Positions 12,452-23,223 are shown, counted from the first letter of the stretch. The stretch is 64,000 nucleotides of DNA from Saprospiraceae bacterium (GCA_016717105.1 JADKGF010000007.1:62001-126000), one strand, 5' to 3'. Notes: generated by a model from the letters alone, not told the origin. Numbers and translations are program-made.

Positions 12452-12670
12452 GTGAAATTATATTTTTTATTTACCCTGTAAATTTCTGAAATGCAAAATT
12501 AAATATTTTGATCGTAAATGTATGAATGTAGGTGAAAAAGTATTGATAGGTGATTTTGGATTATGGAATTTTAATTTTGGATGATAGATGTTTGATTATT
12601 GATGATGGATGATGAATTTTTGATGATTACATATTTAGGTTGACATTTTAATAAAAAAACCAATACTCCA

Positions 12671-12757
12671 GTGGGATCTCGTGGGAACTCGGTGGGAACT
12701 CACTGGGAACTCACTGAGAACTCAGTGGGAATACAGTGGGAACGTGGTGGGAGTGGA
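12671..12757. repeat. 11-bp tandem repeat, about eight copies of GTGGGAACTCA
   Basis: Units are GTGGGAACTCG, GTGGGAACTCA, CTGGGAACTCA, CTGAGAACTCA, GTGGGAATACA, GTGGGAACGTG and flanking degenerate copies. The period is 11 bp, without the spacers that would define a CRISPR. The block is GC-richer than its surroundings. It is open on the plus strand for about 65 codons but encodes nothing recognisable. Confidence 0.85.
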
Positions 12758-12915
12758 ATTGGTATATGTATTTTTGTAAAATTGACAAACAATAAGCAAA
12801 ATATCCGCCCTGATGGTCGATGCGACGCTAAAGACATCATAAATCATGTTAAATTGACAAGTTTGTGACTTCGATCCAATGTAATGCTCTAACTATCTGA
12901 TTAACAATAGAATAT

Positions 12916-12955
12916 TATGTATGTATGTATTATGTATGTATGTATGTATGTATGT
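12916..12955. repeat. TATG tetranucleotide microsatellite
   Basis: Nine or ten tandem TATG units with one interruption (12928-12930, TAT). It is intergenic, so length change would not shift a reading frame. Confidence 0.9.
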
Positions 12956-13127
12956 AAAATATTTTCAGAAATATTTTGCAAAACATTTGGTCATATCAAA
13001 TTATTTTATTACCTTGCAAATGTTACAAGAAGATATTACGCGACTGTAGCGCAAAATAACTTCAGGATACCTACAGCATTGGTGAAAAGATAAGAAGATT
13101 TTAATTGCGATTCTTGATAAACATTTA

Positions 13128-13149
13128 ACCTAGATATTTGGGTCTAGGT
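13128..13149. other. Inverted repeat ACCTAGA / TCTAGGT
   Basis: A perfect 7-bp stem around an 8-base loop, followed by CACATTTTTAGG. It could be a weak terminator or a protein-binding site; nothing nearby decides between them. Confidence 0.45.
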
Positions 13150-13383
13150 CACATTTTTAGGTTTGTATAAAACGGTGAATATTTAAAGCTTAATCGCTGT
13201 TTTTGCACTTTTATATGTTGATGTAAAGAAATTGTATTTTTGTCAGTTTTCAAGACAAGTATGATAAATTATTGCTGTACCCAAAGTGGGTATTTAATTA
13301 AAATTTTAATGATTTATGGTATTAAAGCATGGGTTATAGACCAAAAAATGATGTGTAAAACAAGCAGAAAGCTGAAAGATTGC

Positions 13384-13602
13384 AATGCTTGTATTCCAAT
13401 ATAAAACCAAAAGAAGCGAACAAAATCAAGATAGGCGCTTTAGGAACAAAAGAGGAACACAAAGTTGAGTAACTCTATAATCAAAGCTAAAGATACTAAA
13501 AGTTGGAATCGTCTTATCGGCCAAAAGTATAAACTAGCTCAAATAAAAAAAGAGCCTGACTTAATATCCTACATAAATAGGATGGCAGACTCTCATATCT
13601 GA
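13384..13602 (+). pseudogene. Possible remnant of an unidentified gene
   Basis: Two adjacent frames read like one basic, Lys-rich protein segment: LQCLYSNIKPKEANKIKIG then, after a one-base shift near 13468, SNSIIKAKDTKSWNRLIG and a stop at about 13600. Neither part has a good start codon or a match I recognise. It may be a decayed gene end or chance. Confidence 0.2.
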
Positions 13603-13685
13603 CCGATATAGAGTCAAAAGTAAGGTCTTTATTTGTATTTGGATAGTTTTAATAATTTTAATTTCTAAATATTCAAAAAAACAAC

Positions 13686-14567
13686 ATGAACAAGTTGAAA
13701 GTTTTCTTTTTCACATTTTATGCCTTGCTTTATTGATTGGAATTTATTCTTGCCAAAAGGAGAAAAGTGACATTTTAAACGGTGCAGAAAAAACAAAGAT
13801 TAATAATGGAGCTTCTATAACATTAACTGGTGTTCCACTTAGTAAAGGAGAAATTCAAGAACTATTAAACAGGAAGAGTGATAGTTCCATAAATGTAGAT
13901 GCTCGTTCACTGCTTGCTTCAACATGTTTTGAACAACCAAGCGGGAATTGCGCCCAACTATCAGGTCAAACAGCTATAGGTAGTTTACCCGCTCAACTTT
14001 CCCTGCTCTGTCGGTTTGAGACCTGCATGTAATGATATGCAAATTACCTTTGATGTACTGCAATGTTATGATTTATCCACAGGTCTTTGGTCTTTTAGTT
14101 TCTCAAATTTTTCTGCAGACATTGGAAATTGTCCAGCTTTTATAGCTTGGTTTAACAGTCTTTCTCCAGCAGACCAAAGCTCACAGATAGATAATTGGGA
14201 ATACAGTCTTTCGGAAGTAACAGAGCAAACTTACATTCAAAATTTCTTTTTAAATTCCCCTGTTCCATACATGACGTGCCCTAAACAGACATTTAATTCG
14301 GAATTTTCAACTGAAATATGTACATATAGATGTTTAACCTTTAAAAGTGATGGTAAGCCGGTTATAATAAGAAATTTTTGTGGTTCACAATGTTGTATTA
14401 GATCAATTGAAGGATGCATTAATGTTTCTGGTTTTTACCAAACGCTTGGGCCTCCTACTTTTACTACAAAAGGGGCTACGTGTCCAGAAGATTTTGAACT
14501 ACCAAACTGTCCACCGAACAGTATATTATTAGACAAAAAGTGTGGTAAAGTGTGTGGCCCACATTAA
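13686..14567 (+). CDS. Cys-rich predicted lipoprotein of unknown function (two indels)
   Basis: From ATG 13686 the protein starts MNKLKVFFFTF, and after a one-base shift near 13715-13725 continues ALLIGIYSCQKEKSD, a lipoprotein signal with the lipid Cys in IYSC. A second, compensating shift lies near 14000-14016, where the text continues PCSVGLRPACNDMQITFDV. The mature part holds many Cys (CPKQ, CTYRC, CGSQCC, CPEDFELPNC, CGKVCGPH at the end), suggesting a disulphide-stabilised periplasmic or surface protein. No family was recognised. Rejoined length is about 293 residues. Confidence 0.65.
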
Positions 14568-14668
14568 GCTTTTGGATGATAGGTAACTAATGAAATTGAA
14601 TTATTTTGTTTATTTTCATTGGTTGCCTATTTCATCTTTTATTATCATTTATTTCAAAATTCAATATC

Positions 14669-16258
14669 ATGAAATCAATATTTATTACCTTATTCTGTAT
14701 TACCACGCTTCAAATGCTTTCACAGACATTCAGACCCATTAAGTGGAAATCTGATAATGTAATCTGGAGTACCTATTCTATCGTTCCTGAAATCGAAACA
14801 CAGGTAATTTCGCCCAGAATGTGGTTTCACAATAACAATTTACCTTTGTTTGATGGCGGATATATTTATAACCTAGCAAATCTTTTTAGCGATCAAGGAT
14901 TTCACGGCTATTATGTGCAGAAAATTGATTTTAAGACAGGTCAGGAAATTTGGCAAAATAGTAGGTATTTTAAATTTACTGATAACCCTAAACCAGATCG
15001 AGAGTACGCATCGAGTCCTTTTGTAAAAGATGGAAGTTTGGCTTTTTACGTTATGAAGGAGTTTTCAGCTTTCAAATATTTTTTTTGGGGAAGGGGAACA
15101 CTAGGCAAAGCTAAATATGATATCGTAGATGGCGATTCACTCAGTTACGAACACACAAATCCTACGGATACGTTAAATAAAATTCTTTTTCCAGGTATTC
15201 CAGGTTTTGGTAGAGACGTGTTTTTATTTGAGAATGGAGATAATACAAATTACATAGTTATCAATAGATTGTGTCCGTTAAATTGTGAACTGCTCAATCT
15301 TGCATCCTACACACTAAATGCAGAAGGCCACGCTATAGATAGCACAATTAATGCCATATCAATGGGAAGGAGTATAGAAAGGGTGCAAACATACAAGCTG
15401 ACGGAAAATAAGCTACTTTTGGTTGTTCAATGCCCTGCTACACAAGCAGGTGAAAAAGATATCGTTAAGATGATGGTAGTTGATTACGAGATGAATATCG
15501 AAATTGATATTGATATAGCAGACCATTTACCATCACGTAAAGAATTGCGCTCGTTATCACTATTTGAAAATGCTTTAGCAGGTGATAAATTTAATTTGCA
15601 TGCGCAATATATTGATTCAAGCTTAGTCATATTTAATTTTGACCTTAACGGAAATTTAATGGAAGAGATAAGTATTCCTCCTGAAAATGATAGTGAGATA
15701 AACTTACAAAGCATATATAGTCTTCCAATGCAAACTGGTAGTGGTAGTGTAGTATGTATCAGCGAGCAAAAGACCGAAGAGACGTCATTTAAAATCTATA
15801 AATCTGATGGAGTTGGAAATTTAATATTAAAGGAGGATTTAAAAACGATGGATCCTACCGACTCATATCGAATTTCTTATTTATTTTGGGCTCCAGACAA
15901 TAATTTACTGCTGCACATCAAACAAATCGATACAAAACAACTCGGACAGGATGTAAAGATGGATTGGCTCTCCAATGTGCTTTTAGATACGCGCAAAATG
16001 GGCATCATATCTACCACGGATGATGTTTTTGCAAATAATCAACTAAAAGTATATCCCAATCCGTCAAGCAGCTACATTCAAATACAGGGCTTACAAGAAG
16101 AAGCAAACGTCATCATACAAAATATAGATGGTCAGGTCATCAGAAAATTAATTACTAAAGGAAGTGAAGTGGATATCAGAGATCTACCAAATGGCGTTTA
16201 TATTTTTGACATACAAAACAGCAATGTTAACGAAAAACACAAAGTAGTGAAAATCTAA
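14669..16258 (+). CDS. Secreted protein with T9SS type A sorting tail
   Basis: The likely start is ATG 14669 (MKSIFITLFCITTLQMLSQ, a signal peptide), giving about 529 residues; an upstream in-frame ATG at 14606 would put residues before the signal. The body is a single region resembling propeller-type 'PQQ-like' sequence only loosely (GQEIWQNSRYF, KFTDNPKPDRE), and no family was assigned. The last 75 residues (LKVYPNPSSSYIQIQGL ... GVYIFDI, ending HKVVKI) form a Por secretion-system type A domain, so export through T9SS is inferred. Two hairpins follow the stop. Confidence 0.75.
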   Translation: MKSIFITLFCITTLQMLSQTFRPIKWKSDNVIWSTYSIVPEIETQVISPRMWFHNNNLPLFDGGYIYNLANLFSDQGFHGYYVQKIDFKTGQEIWQNSRYFKFTDNPKPDREYASSPFVKDGSLAFYVMKEFSAFKYFFWGRGTLGKAKYDIVDGDSLSYEHTNPTDTLNKILFPGIPGFGRDVFLFENGDNTNYIVINRLCPLNCELLNLASYTLNAEGHAIDSTINAISMGRSIERVQTYKLTENKLLLVVQCPATQAGEKDIVKMMVVDYEMNIEIDIDIADHLPSRKELRSLSLFENALAGDKFNLHAQYIDSSLVIFNFDLNGNLMEEISIPPENDSEINLQSIYSLPMQTGSGSVVCISEQKTEETSFKIYKSDGVGNLILKEDLKTMDPTDSYRISYLFWAPDNNLLLHIKQIDTKQLGQDVKMDWLSNVLLDTRKMGIISTTDDVFANNQLKVYPNPSSSYIQIQGLQEEANVIIQNIDGQVIRKLITKGSEVDIRDLPNGVYIFDIQNSNVNEKHKVVKI

Positions 16259-16575
16259 TGGACTCCGATCGTCGCAGTTTTTAACTGCGATAGAATGCAT
16301 TAGTAATCCTGCTATTGCAGGACAGGTCTTTTAATTCCAAATACGGAGACACATTAAAATAGATATCTTTGCATCAAATATCGCGAAGTAATGCAAGGAA
16401 GTAAAGATAAGAATCTAAATTCTTTACATTTTTTTACTTTAACAATAATGTGTATATGATGAATTGTAAAATCTGTCCAGCTTTAGCAGGAATCGTAAAA
16501 TATGGGATCGAAGTCGCAGAACTTGTGACGCTGTGGCGTTACTTCGACCATCGAAAATAACTATAAAATTCAAAA
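16259..16575. other. 317-bp intergenic region with three inverted repeats
   Basis: It contains hairpins at 16272-16290 (TCGCAGTT-TTT-AACTGCGA), 16307-16322 (TCCTGC-TATT-GCAGGA) and a nested structure at 16508-16547 (outer TCGAAGT/ACTTCGA, inner TGACGC-TGTG-GCGTTA). A TATCTTTG box (16364-16371) resembles a -7 element but lacks a spaced TTTG. No gene is seen. Confidence 0.55.
16272..16322 (+). terminator. Double hairpin after the T9SS gene
   Basis: Two perfect stems of 8 and 6 bp lie 14 and 49 bases after the stop at 16258, followed by GGTCTTTTAATT. They could together terminate the upstream transcript, though the T-tract is short. Confidence 0.45.
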
Positions 16576-17022
16576 ATGTTCATGCCAATATTTAAAAAAT
16601 TCATTTATATTTCAATATTCTGCCAAATTGCATATTCTTGTAAAAATGAACCTAAAAAACTAGAGTTTATTCCTATTCACATACATTTCTATAAGGATAC
16701 CTTAGATAAATCTATAGACCAAAGTTATATTGTAAGAAATTATAGAGATACAGAAAGTGTTTACAAAAGTTTAGACAGTTTTTTTTGTAAAACAATGTAT
16801 AATGAATTTGGAAATTACAATTCAATTTCTATGATTTTTTATAAAGAAAGTAAATTTACTAATCTAAGAGAAATTGAAAAATACGACCATATCATAGACC
16901 AATATTCAACGGAACATGACAAAATTTATAAATTACAAATTTATATACAAGACCTAGAAATATCGAGATATCGGAATTTTGATGGGTATGAAAAAAAAAT
17001 AGGATCATTTAAATGTGAATGA
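16576..17022 (+). CDS. Small predicted lipoprotein, unknown function
   Basis: The 148-residue protein begins MFMPIFKKFIYISIFCQIAYSCKNE, with a hydrophobic signal ending in AYSC, a plausible lipidation site. The rest is charged and Tyr/Asp-rich (YRDTESVYKSLDSFF, KYDHIIDQYS) without a recognised domain. It is AT-richer than neighbours. It stands alone between two intergenic regions. Confidence 0.6.
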   Translation: MFMPIFKKFIYISIFCQIAYSCKNEPKKLEFIPIHIHFYKDTLDKSIDQSYIVRNYRDTESVYKSLDSFFCKTMYNEFGNYNSISMIFYKESKFTNLREIEKYDHIIDQYSTEHDKIYKLQIYIQDLEISRYRNFDGYEKKIGSFKCE

Positions 17023-17041
17023 TCATTTCTGAGCTGATTGG

Positions 17042-17167
17042 TCATTTCCTATTACTGACTTCGGTGGAAACTGTATTATTGATAACGGGCGAAATAATAA
17101 ATTTGATACTTCGATCAATGATGTAGCCGCAACCTAAACCCAGCCCACAAATCAACAAAAAGATCAT
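17042..17167 (-). CDS. Possible small single-pass membrane protein (41 aa)
   Basis: From ATG 17167 the frame reads MIFLLICGLGLGCGYIID then a polar tail ending VSNRK. It has one hydrophobic segment with Gly-rich spacing and an open frame that extends a little further upstream. It sits between two plus-strand genes. There is no family or promoter support, so it may be chance. Confidence 0.3.
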   Translation of the reverse strand: MIFLLICGLGLGCGYIIDRSIKFIISPVINNTVSTEVSNRK

Positions 17168-17256
17168 TGCTTTGTAACAGACTATACTTACCAAAACAAT
17201 TGGATAAAAGTAGTGTTTCTATTCGCAATTAATAAGCAACCGAATCTTATACAAAA

Positions 17257-18279
17257 ATGCATACAGGCAAAAATTATACATTTAAAGAAGTGATCCTATG
17301 GACACGTAGAGATATTTTTTTATTGTTGTTTATAGCTGCGATTCCTACTGCATTGTATCAGGCGTTTCATTGGAAATGGCTTACACTGCCTTGGTTGCCC
17401 ATCGCATTGCTTGGTACTGCCGTAGCTTTTGTCATCGGATTTAAAAACAATGCTTCGTACGATAGACTTTGGGAAGCACGCCGGATTTGGGGCGCTATCA
17501 CCAATTACAGTCGCAGCTGGGGAATTATGGTCAAAGACTATGTCACCAATCACCATGCAAAAAATCAAATATCTGAAGATGCTTTGCGCAAAATTCATTT
17601 GACGTTGTATAATCGACATTTTGCATGGCTAACGGCATTGCGTTACCAACTCAGAGAACCCAAACAATGGGAAGCCATAAATCTAGCCCACAACCGCGAA
17701 TATAGAGACCAGTGGTTTCGTGTAGAAGAACAAGAAAATGCGATGAGTGATGCCATAAAACCTTATTTGAATACCGATGAGTACAATTTTGTCATGTCAA
17801 AAACCAATAAAGCGGCTCAAATATTGATGTTGCAATCTGTGCACTTGCGTGAATTGTTGGAGCAAGGATATATCGAAGACTTCAGACACATGGAATTAGA
17901 AAAGTTATTGGTTGAGTTTTATAATCAACAAGGTGGTAGCGAAAGGATCAAGAACTTTCCTTATCCTCGTCAATATGCCAGTTTGAATCTTTGGTTTATC
18001 AAGATATTTGTTGCTTTGATACCATTTGGATTGATCCAAGAATTTGCCAAAATGGGTGATGAGTTTATATGGATGACGATTCCTTTTTCCGCTTTATCTG
18101 GTTGGATATTTACCACGATGGAGCGTATCGGAGAAACCAGTGAAAATCCCTTCGAAGGAAGTGCAAATGATGTACCTATCACGTCTATCAGCCGCAATAT
18201 CGAAATCGATTTATTGGAAATGTTAGATATTAGCCATGAGTTGAAACCAGTCCAGATACAAAATAAGATTTTGGTGTAG
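17257..18279 (+). CDS. Bestrophin-family anion channel
   Basis: The 340-residue membrane protein opens with YTFKEVILWTRRDIFLLLF and contains GFKNNASYDRLWEARRIWGAI, the hallmark of bacterial bestrophin/RFP-TM proteins, later EKLLVEFYNQQGG, YPRQYASLNLWFIKIFVALI and ENPFEGSANDVPIT. Family members form pentameric chloride or other anion channels in the inner membrane. Four hydrophobic segments are visible (about 20-40, 43-62, 235-255, 262-282). It ends 37 bp before a convergent gene. Confidence 0.88.
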   Translation: MHTGKNYTFKEVILWTRRDIFLLLFIAAIPTALYQAFHWKWLTLPWLPIALLGTAVAFVIGFKNNASYDRLWEARRIWGAITNYSRSWGIMVKDYVTNHHAKNQISEDALRKIHLTLYNRHFAWLTALRYQLREPKQWEAINLAHNREYRDQWFRVEEQENAMSDAIKPYLNTDEYNFVMSKTNKAAQILMLQSVHLRELLEQGYIEDFRHMELEKLLVEFYNQQGGSERIKNFPYPRQYASLNLWFIKIFVALIPFGLIQEFAKMGDEFIWMTIPFSALSGWIFTTMERIGETSENPFEGSANDVPITSISRNIEIDLLEMLDISHELKPVQIQNKILV

Positions 18280-18316
18280 GAGTAATTGCTTTAAATTCTT
18301 TTGCTTAAAATAAATT

Positions 18317-19188
18317 TCATTTGTAATATGGACCTTTGATGTTAACAATAAGGTTTTTATTTACTTGTGCATTTTCAACGAAACCAAAATATTGAAAGCC
18401 ATATTCTTTAAAAATCAAGGCATCCAATAATCTAAAGATATCACTACTTATCTTATTCTCACGATAAGCTTTGACAGCATAATTATTTAGAAGTTCAAAC
18501 ATTTTAGTGTAATCTGAGTTTTTATGCCTTAATACATGGGCAAAAATAAGTTGCACTCTTTCATAACTTCCATTGCCAAAATCAAAATTATTTATGAAAC
18601 CATTATGCAAAGTACAATATTGCTCAATTATTAAAAAATTGATTAGATCAACTTGGTATAGCATACTATCCAATGATTTATTAATAAGGTCATTGTTCCA
18701 TTCATTAAATCTGAATAGAGCATAATAATCTCGATATTTTTGATCAAGGTCAAAGGCTTTGTTCATTATATTGTATAGTGAATATGCTTGAGTATTGTTT
18801 TTGAAATATTGGGATTGAGCATCTTTAAGTAAGATATTTACTTTGTCAATCAAGTTTTTTCTATTTACCATATTATATAGCTCAAGAGTTGATTCAACTG
18901 AAATTGTGAATCCATATTTATATTTTAAATCAGGCAGGCAATGTAGAAAAAATGTAGTGTCATTATTTTGTAGTGATGCTATCAAAAGCTTTTCCATTTC
19001 CTTTGGCTCAAACCGTGAGTTGGAGTCTAAATCAATATAAAATTGCTTTACGTAGGTTATACTATCTACTTTGGTTAGTATTGACTCTTCAAGTCTCTAA
19101 AATTAACTGGGCAATTGCTTGGTGCTAAGAGAAAGAAGCATATAACTATTTTGATAATTGTTGAATTATTTGAAGTAAGTGTCATCAT
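18317..19188 (-). CDS. Exported protein of unknown function (one missing base)
   Basis: Starting at ATG 19188 the frame gives MMTLTSNNSTIIKIVICFFLLAPSNC, a signal-like segment, then RDL; after a one-base gap near 19097 it continues EESILTKVDSITYVKQFYID into a helical, Asn/Tyr-rich body ending VNIKGPYYK. Rejoined length is about 290 residues. No family was recognised. It might be a lipoprotein (Cys 26) but the lipobox is atypical. Confidence 0.55.
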
Positions 19189-19211
19189 TTTAAATTTTTT
19201 GTAATAATACT

Positions 19212-19958
19212 TCAATTAATACTCAATCGCTTCATAATCAAAATGAATTCGTCTCTCTTGCGCCTGGAAATTGGCACGGATACACCGTTGGACATCAAGA
19301 TACTGCCACCTTCGTCCCTGACCAATTTTACAACCTGTGTCAGATTGACCAATATTGAATTATGTGTCCTCATAAAATGGTGATGTTGGAGCATTTGTTC
19401 GTATTCTCCCAAGCTTTTGGCGACCAAAAGTTTTTTATTTTGTTTCAAAAAGATGGTAGTATAATTGCTACTTGCCTCCAAAAATATAATATCTGATACT
19501 TTGACAAATTCTATCGTCTCAGCAGTAGGTATCACGATGATACTTTCTTCCATACTGCGTGTATTGGATGTATTTATCTTTTTTTCGGTTTGTTGAGCGA
19601 ACTTGGTCAGTAATCTATCCACACAGTTTTCGAGATCTTGTATTGCTATAGGTTTGGTAAGATAATCGAAGGCACTTACTCTGACGGCATCTATGGCATA
19701 GTGGCTGTAGGCTGTAGTGAAAATGACTTCAAACATGATTGGACTCAATTCATTGAGCAATCTAAAGCCATTTATGCGCGGCATTTCTACATCCAAAAAC
19801 ACAACATCTGGCATCAAATTGGTAATCATGTTTTTACCTTCTTCCGGAGATTGGGTAGTACCTATAACCTCTAAGCCCGGGCAATATTCTGCGATTTTAT
19901 ATTGTAATAACTCCAAGCTGTCCAATTCGTCGTCTATGATAATTGTTTTTAATGCCAT
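19212..19958 (-). CDS. LytTR-family response regulator
   Basis: The 248-residue protein has an N-terminal receiver (acid pair D9/D10, phospho-acceptor Asp56 in VVFLDVEMP, Lys in YLTKP) and a C-terminal LytTR DNA-binding domain (about 140-245) with FVKVSDIIFLEASSNYT, FMRTHNSILVN and VPISRRKRDEF. It is 9 bp downstream of the sensor kinase, so the two form a two-component system. The target genes are unknown; LytTR regulators typically bind paired direct repeats. Confidence 0.92.
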   Translation of the reverse strand: MALKTIIIDDELDSLELLQYKIAEYCPGLEVIGTTQSPEEGKNMITNLMPDVVFLDVEMPRINGFRLLNELSPIMFEVIFTTAYSHYAIDAVRVSAFDYLTKPIAIQDLENCVDRLLTKFAQQTEKKINTSNTRSMEESIIVIPTAETIEFVKVSDIIFLEASSNYTTIFLKQNKKLLVAKSLGEYEQMLQHHHFMRTHNSILVNLTQVVKLVRDEGGSILMSNGVSVPISRRKRDEFILIMKRLSIN

Positions 19959-19967
19959 GATAATCAG

Positions 19968-22900
19968 TTATTTAATGTATATCTTTATTTCTACTCGTGT
20001 GCCTGTTGCCAATCCATCGTCTTCCAGATCATAAATGGACATATCTGAAGGTTGATAGCATGCACCATTATGGATTTTAAGTCTTTGGGTCGTGATGTTG
20101 ATGCCCTCACTTTTACGGATGTTTAGTGCCTTGAAGGATTGAGAAGCTTTACGACCTATACCATTGTCTGTGATGCGATAAATGATGGCATCATCAGTTT
20201 TGTTTGCTTCAAAAGTGAGCTTCAAATCTGGATGAGTACTCGGTATCAGACCGTGCAATATAGCATTCTCGATGAAAGGCTGCACTAACATCGGCGGCAC
20301 CTGCGTATCGTTCATTAAGATTTGTTCATCGATTATAGTCTCAAACGCAAAAATGTGCCTAAATCTCATTTGTTCGAGGGCTACATACCATTTTAATGTG
20401 TCGAAATCTTTGGAAAAAGGTACTAGTTCGTTTCTACTACTGTCTAGGGTATTTCTGATTAATTTCGAGAATGTATGCAAATATTCAGATGCCGATCTTT
20501 TATCATTTTTTGAAATAAAATTGTCAATACTATTGAGACTGTTAAATAAAAAATGTGGGTTCATTTGAGATCTTAATACTTCTAGTTTTACTTCATTGAG
20601 TTGAGTTTGAAATTGCTCTATATCTAGTTGTTTTTGAATGTTTTCTGCATGGAGATTTGCAATATGCATTCTTGATTCATTCAGTTTTTTCTTTTGTTGA
20701 TATCTGAATGAAAAAAATGCATAAATACCAGTTGATATTACGAAAAAAGAAAGGCCAACAAACCACCACGTTTTGTACCAAGGCGGATACACTTTCATAT
20801 TCAATGCATGAATTATGGCAGATTGTCCAGTAGAAATATTTATGGCTTTAATTTTAAGTTCGTAATTGCCTGATTTTAGGAATTGGTAGGTTATCGATGG
20901 TGTGGATACTTTTTCCCATCTGTCGTTGCCTCCTTTGAGATAGATATAATATTCTGTAGCTGCTACATGCCACAAATCCATAATGCTGAATTTGACTTCA
21001 ATTTTATTGGACGCTTCTTCTAAGTCGATGTTTAATGGTTTTTCGGAAGTATAAGTCAGTGGATAATTTTTTTCATTCACAATCAATTCCGTAAGTTTCA
21101 AATCCATTGGTTGTTCTTTATGTTCCATGGGCTGCACCACAGTCAGTCCTAGGTGTGCAGAAGCAAATATCAATTCACCATTCAAAGTTTTGAGACTTCC
21201 TGTTCGATAATATTTAATCGTATTTCCTTGATCTGTAGATGGAGAAGTCACTTTTTTAGTTTTTATATTTACAAAACACAAACCTGCACTTTGGGTACTG
21301 ATTGCTACTGTCATTTTTTGTTGTGAAGGCAGGATATCATAACAAATATTATCACCCATTCCATCAGAAACATCGATTTTGCTCCACTTCATACTTTGTG
21401 TATTCAATATGATGAGCCCATGATTGGAAGCTAAGAGTATAGTATCTTTCGAATGTTGATGTAGATCGCGGTAGCTAGCATCTACATTTGATATATTTGT
21501 TCCTAGGTGGCTCCATTGTTTTACTATTTTGCCACTTCGTTTATCGAATAATTGAAGCCCTTTCATGTAGGTAATGAGCCATAGATGATCTTTCCCATGC
21601 GGCAAGATGTCATAAACAGTAGATTCAGTTTTGCTGGCAGTTGGCACGAATTGTACATCATATTTTTTAATGGCCATACGTTTTGGGATTAAATCGAGAT
21701 ATGCCCTCTTGAATGTGTCCCAGCCAAATCGTTGTGTCATTTTCCACATAATTGCTCCGAATATACCGCCCAAATGCCTTACCATCTACTACCTTTTTTA
21801 CTTTATGATTGTCAATGTCAAAGGAATAAATATGATGATTCAAATCTCCGAAAAATAATGTTTGACCATCTGCTGTAAATAAAGAAGATGTATATGTGGC
21901 AGCATTATTTTCAAACCAAATATGTTTTGGATTCTGCAAATGGCGATCCAGTCTTACTATACCCAAGCCTATGTAACTGATATAGATATTGCCATCGGCA
22001 GCTTGTATTAGGTTTCTAACATGATTGGATTCCAGTGTTTCAAAAAGGTCTATTTGATCGCCAAACAAACCGTCCATAACTTCTTGATTATAAACTTGAT
22101 ACATATACTGTCTGTAGGGATTGTAAATCAATAAATCAGCGCTCGATGTCACAAAATTTTCAAATTGGTCAAAAACCAAAGGTGGACTAGGTGCACCATA
22201 AGCATAACCACCTTCTAGACTATGCGGTTTGTGCTTCTCAGTATAAAGGATGTCAAACCTGTCTTCCGCATCGATATATCGGGCAATACCCACATTTTCT
22301 CCCAAACGCACCCATAGTACACCATGATTATCTACAAAATAGTTGTGTACCCAAGTAGCGTCAAACTCAAGTTTTACTTTTGATTTATACGGAAATGAAT
22401 AGGTGTGCCATTTATTTGACACCAAATCATATCTTTTGAGCCATCGCTGTGGGTGAGGATGAACAAATTGTTTTACCCATAAATTTTGGGCCTTATCCTT
22501 AATGATATGTGCCTTTCCAATGCACTCATCAAAAATGGGTTCTTTTTGTGGATTATGGGTACTACAAGTAACTTTCAATGTGGCTGCATGGATACGCACT
22601 ACACCTAATTCCGTAGTAGAAAACCACCAATTGTCATTGTCATCAAAGTATATACCATCTGGAATGTTTGCAAAAGGCAGCTCAAGTAAAGGTGTGATGT
22701 CTTCAAACGCCTTTCCACCATTTTTTAATCTAGCAATGTAATCGCTACCCGCTACCCAAATATCACCTTTGGACGTGACAGATATACCACCAAATAGAAG
22801 CCTTTTCTTCCCATTTACAATGATACTATCTTGAAAATCGAGAAATTTATCTTGCTCTTGATTGTATTTTTTGATACCTTGATTCCATGTATATACAAAA

Positions 22901-23223
22901 AGATTGTTTGAGTTATCTTCAACCATCGCACCAAATATATTTCCGTCTTCTTTCTTAAAATAGGACTTAAAGTGATGGCCATCAAATCGCTGTATATTAT
23001 TCCAAAAAAGCCACATAAAGCCTTTTTTGTCACGGAAATAGATCGAATTTACATTGGCTCCTTCCTTTTCTGTATAATGCTGAAAATGTAAATATTTGAG
23101 TGGTAAAGGCTGACTTTGGACAACTGAAAGAAATAAAAATAACAAGGAATAATATATAAAAAGTATAGCCCCACATCTTTTGATGTTGATACTAAAGCAA
23201 CACTTTATTTTTTTACTCATCAT
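19968..23223 (-). CDS. Propeller-type sensor histidine kinase of LytS class (one extra base)
   Basis: Rejoined length is about 1084 residues. A signal/anchor (about 20-38) is followed by two-component regulator propeller repeats making up a predicted periplasmic sensor (GFMWLFWNNIQRFDGHHF, WFSTTELGVVRI, GVLWVRLGENVGIARY, IWLGHIQEGISRF). Then come a Y_Y_Y-like domain (KLTELIVNEKNYPL to YELKIKAINIS), one transmembrane helix (TWWFVGLSFFVISTGIYAFF), a coiled coil and the His_kinase domain with its phospho-His in MNPHFLFNSLNSID, then HATPase (FIENAILHG, DNGIGRKAS). One extra T near 21668 splits the frame between SRFNPKTYG and KKYDVQFVP. Hybrid-free propeller kinases usually sense extracellular nutrients or signals; the ligand is unknown. 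Confidence 0.9.

Larger units (their letters stand above)
12452..13685. other. 1.2-kb gene-poor region with repeats and hairpins
   Basis: Contents are an AT-rich, GATGATG-rich low-complexity stretch (about 12530-12630), an 11-bp tandem repeat (12671-12757), a TATG microsatellite (12916-12955), an inverted repeat (13128-13149), and a possible gene remnant on the plus strand (about 13370-13600). No intact gene was recognised. Confidence 0.6.

Noticed and set aside
12671..12757. CRISPR array in the 11-bp repeat
   Set aside because: The units are 11 bp and directly tandem, with no spacers, and no cas genes are in the window.
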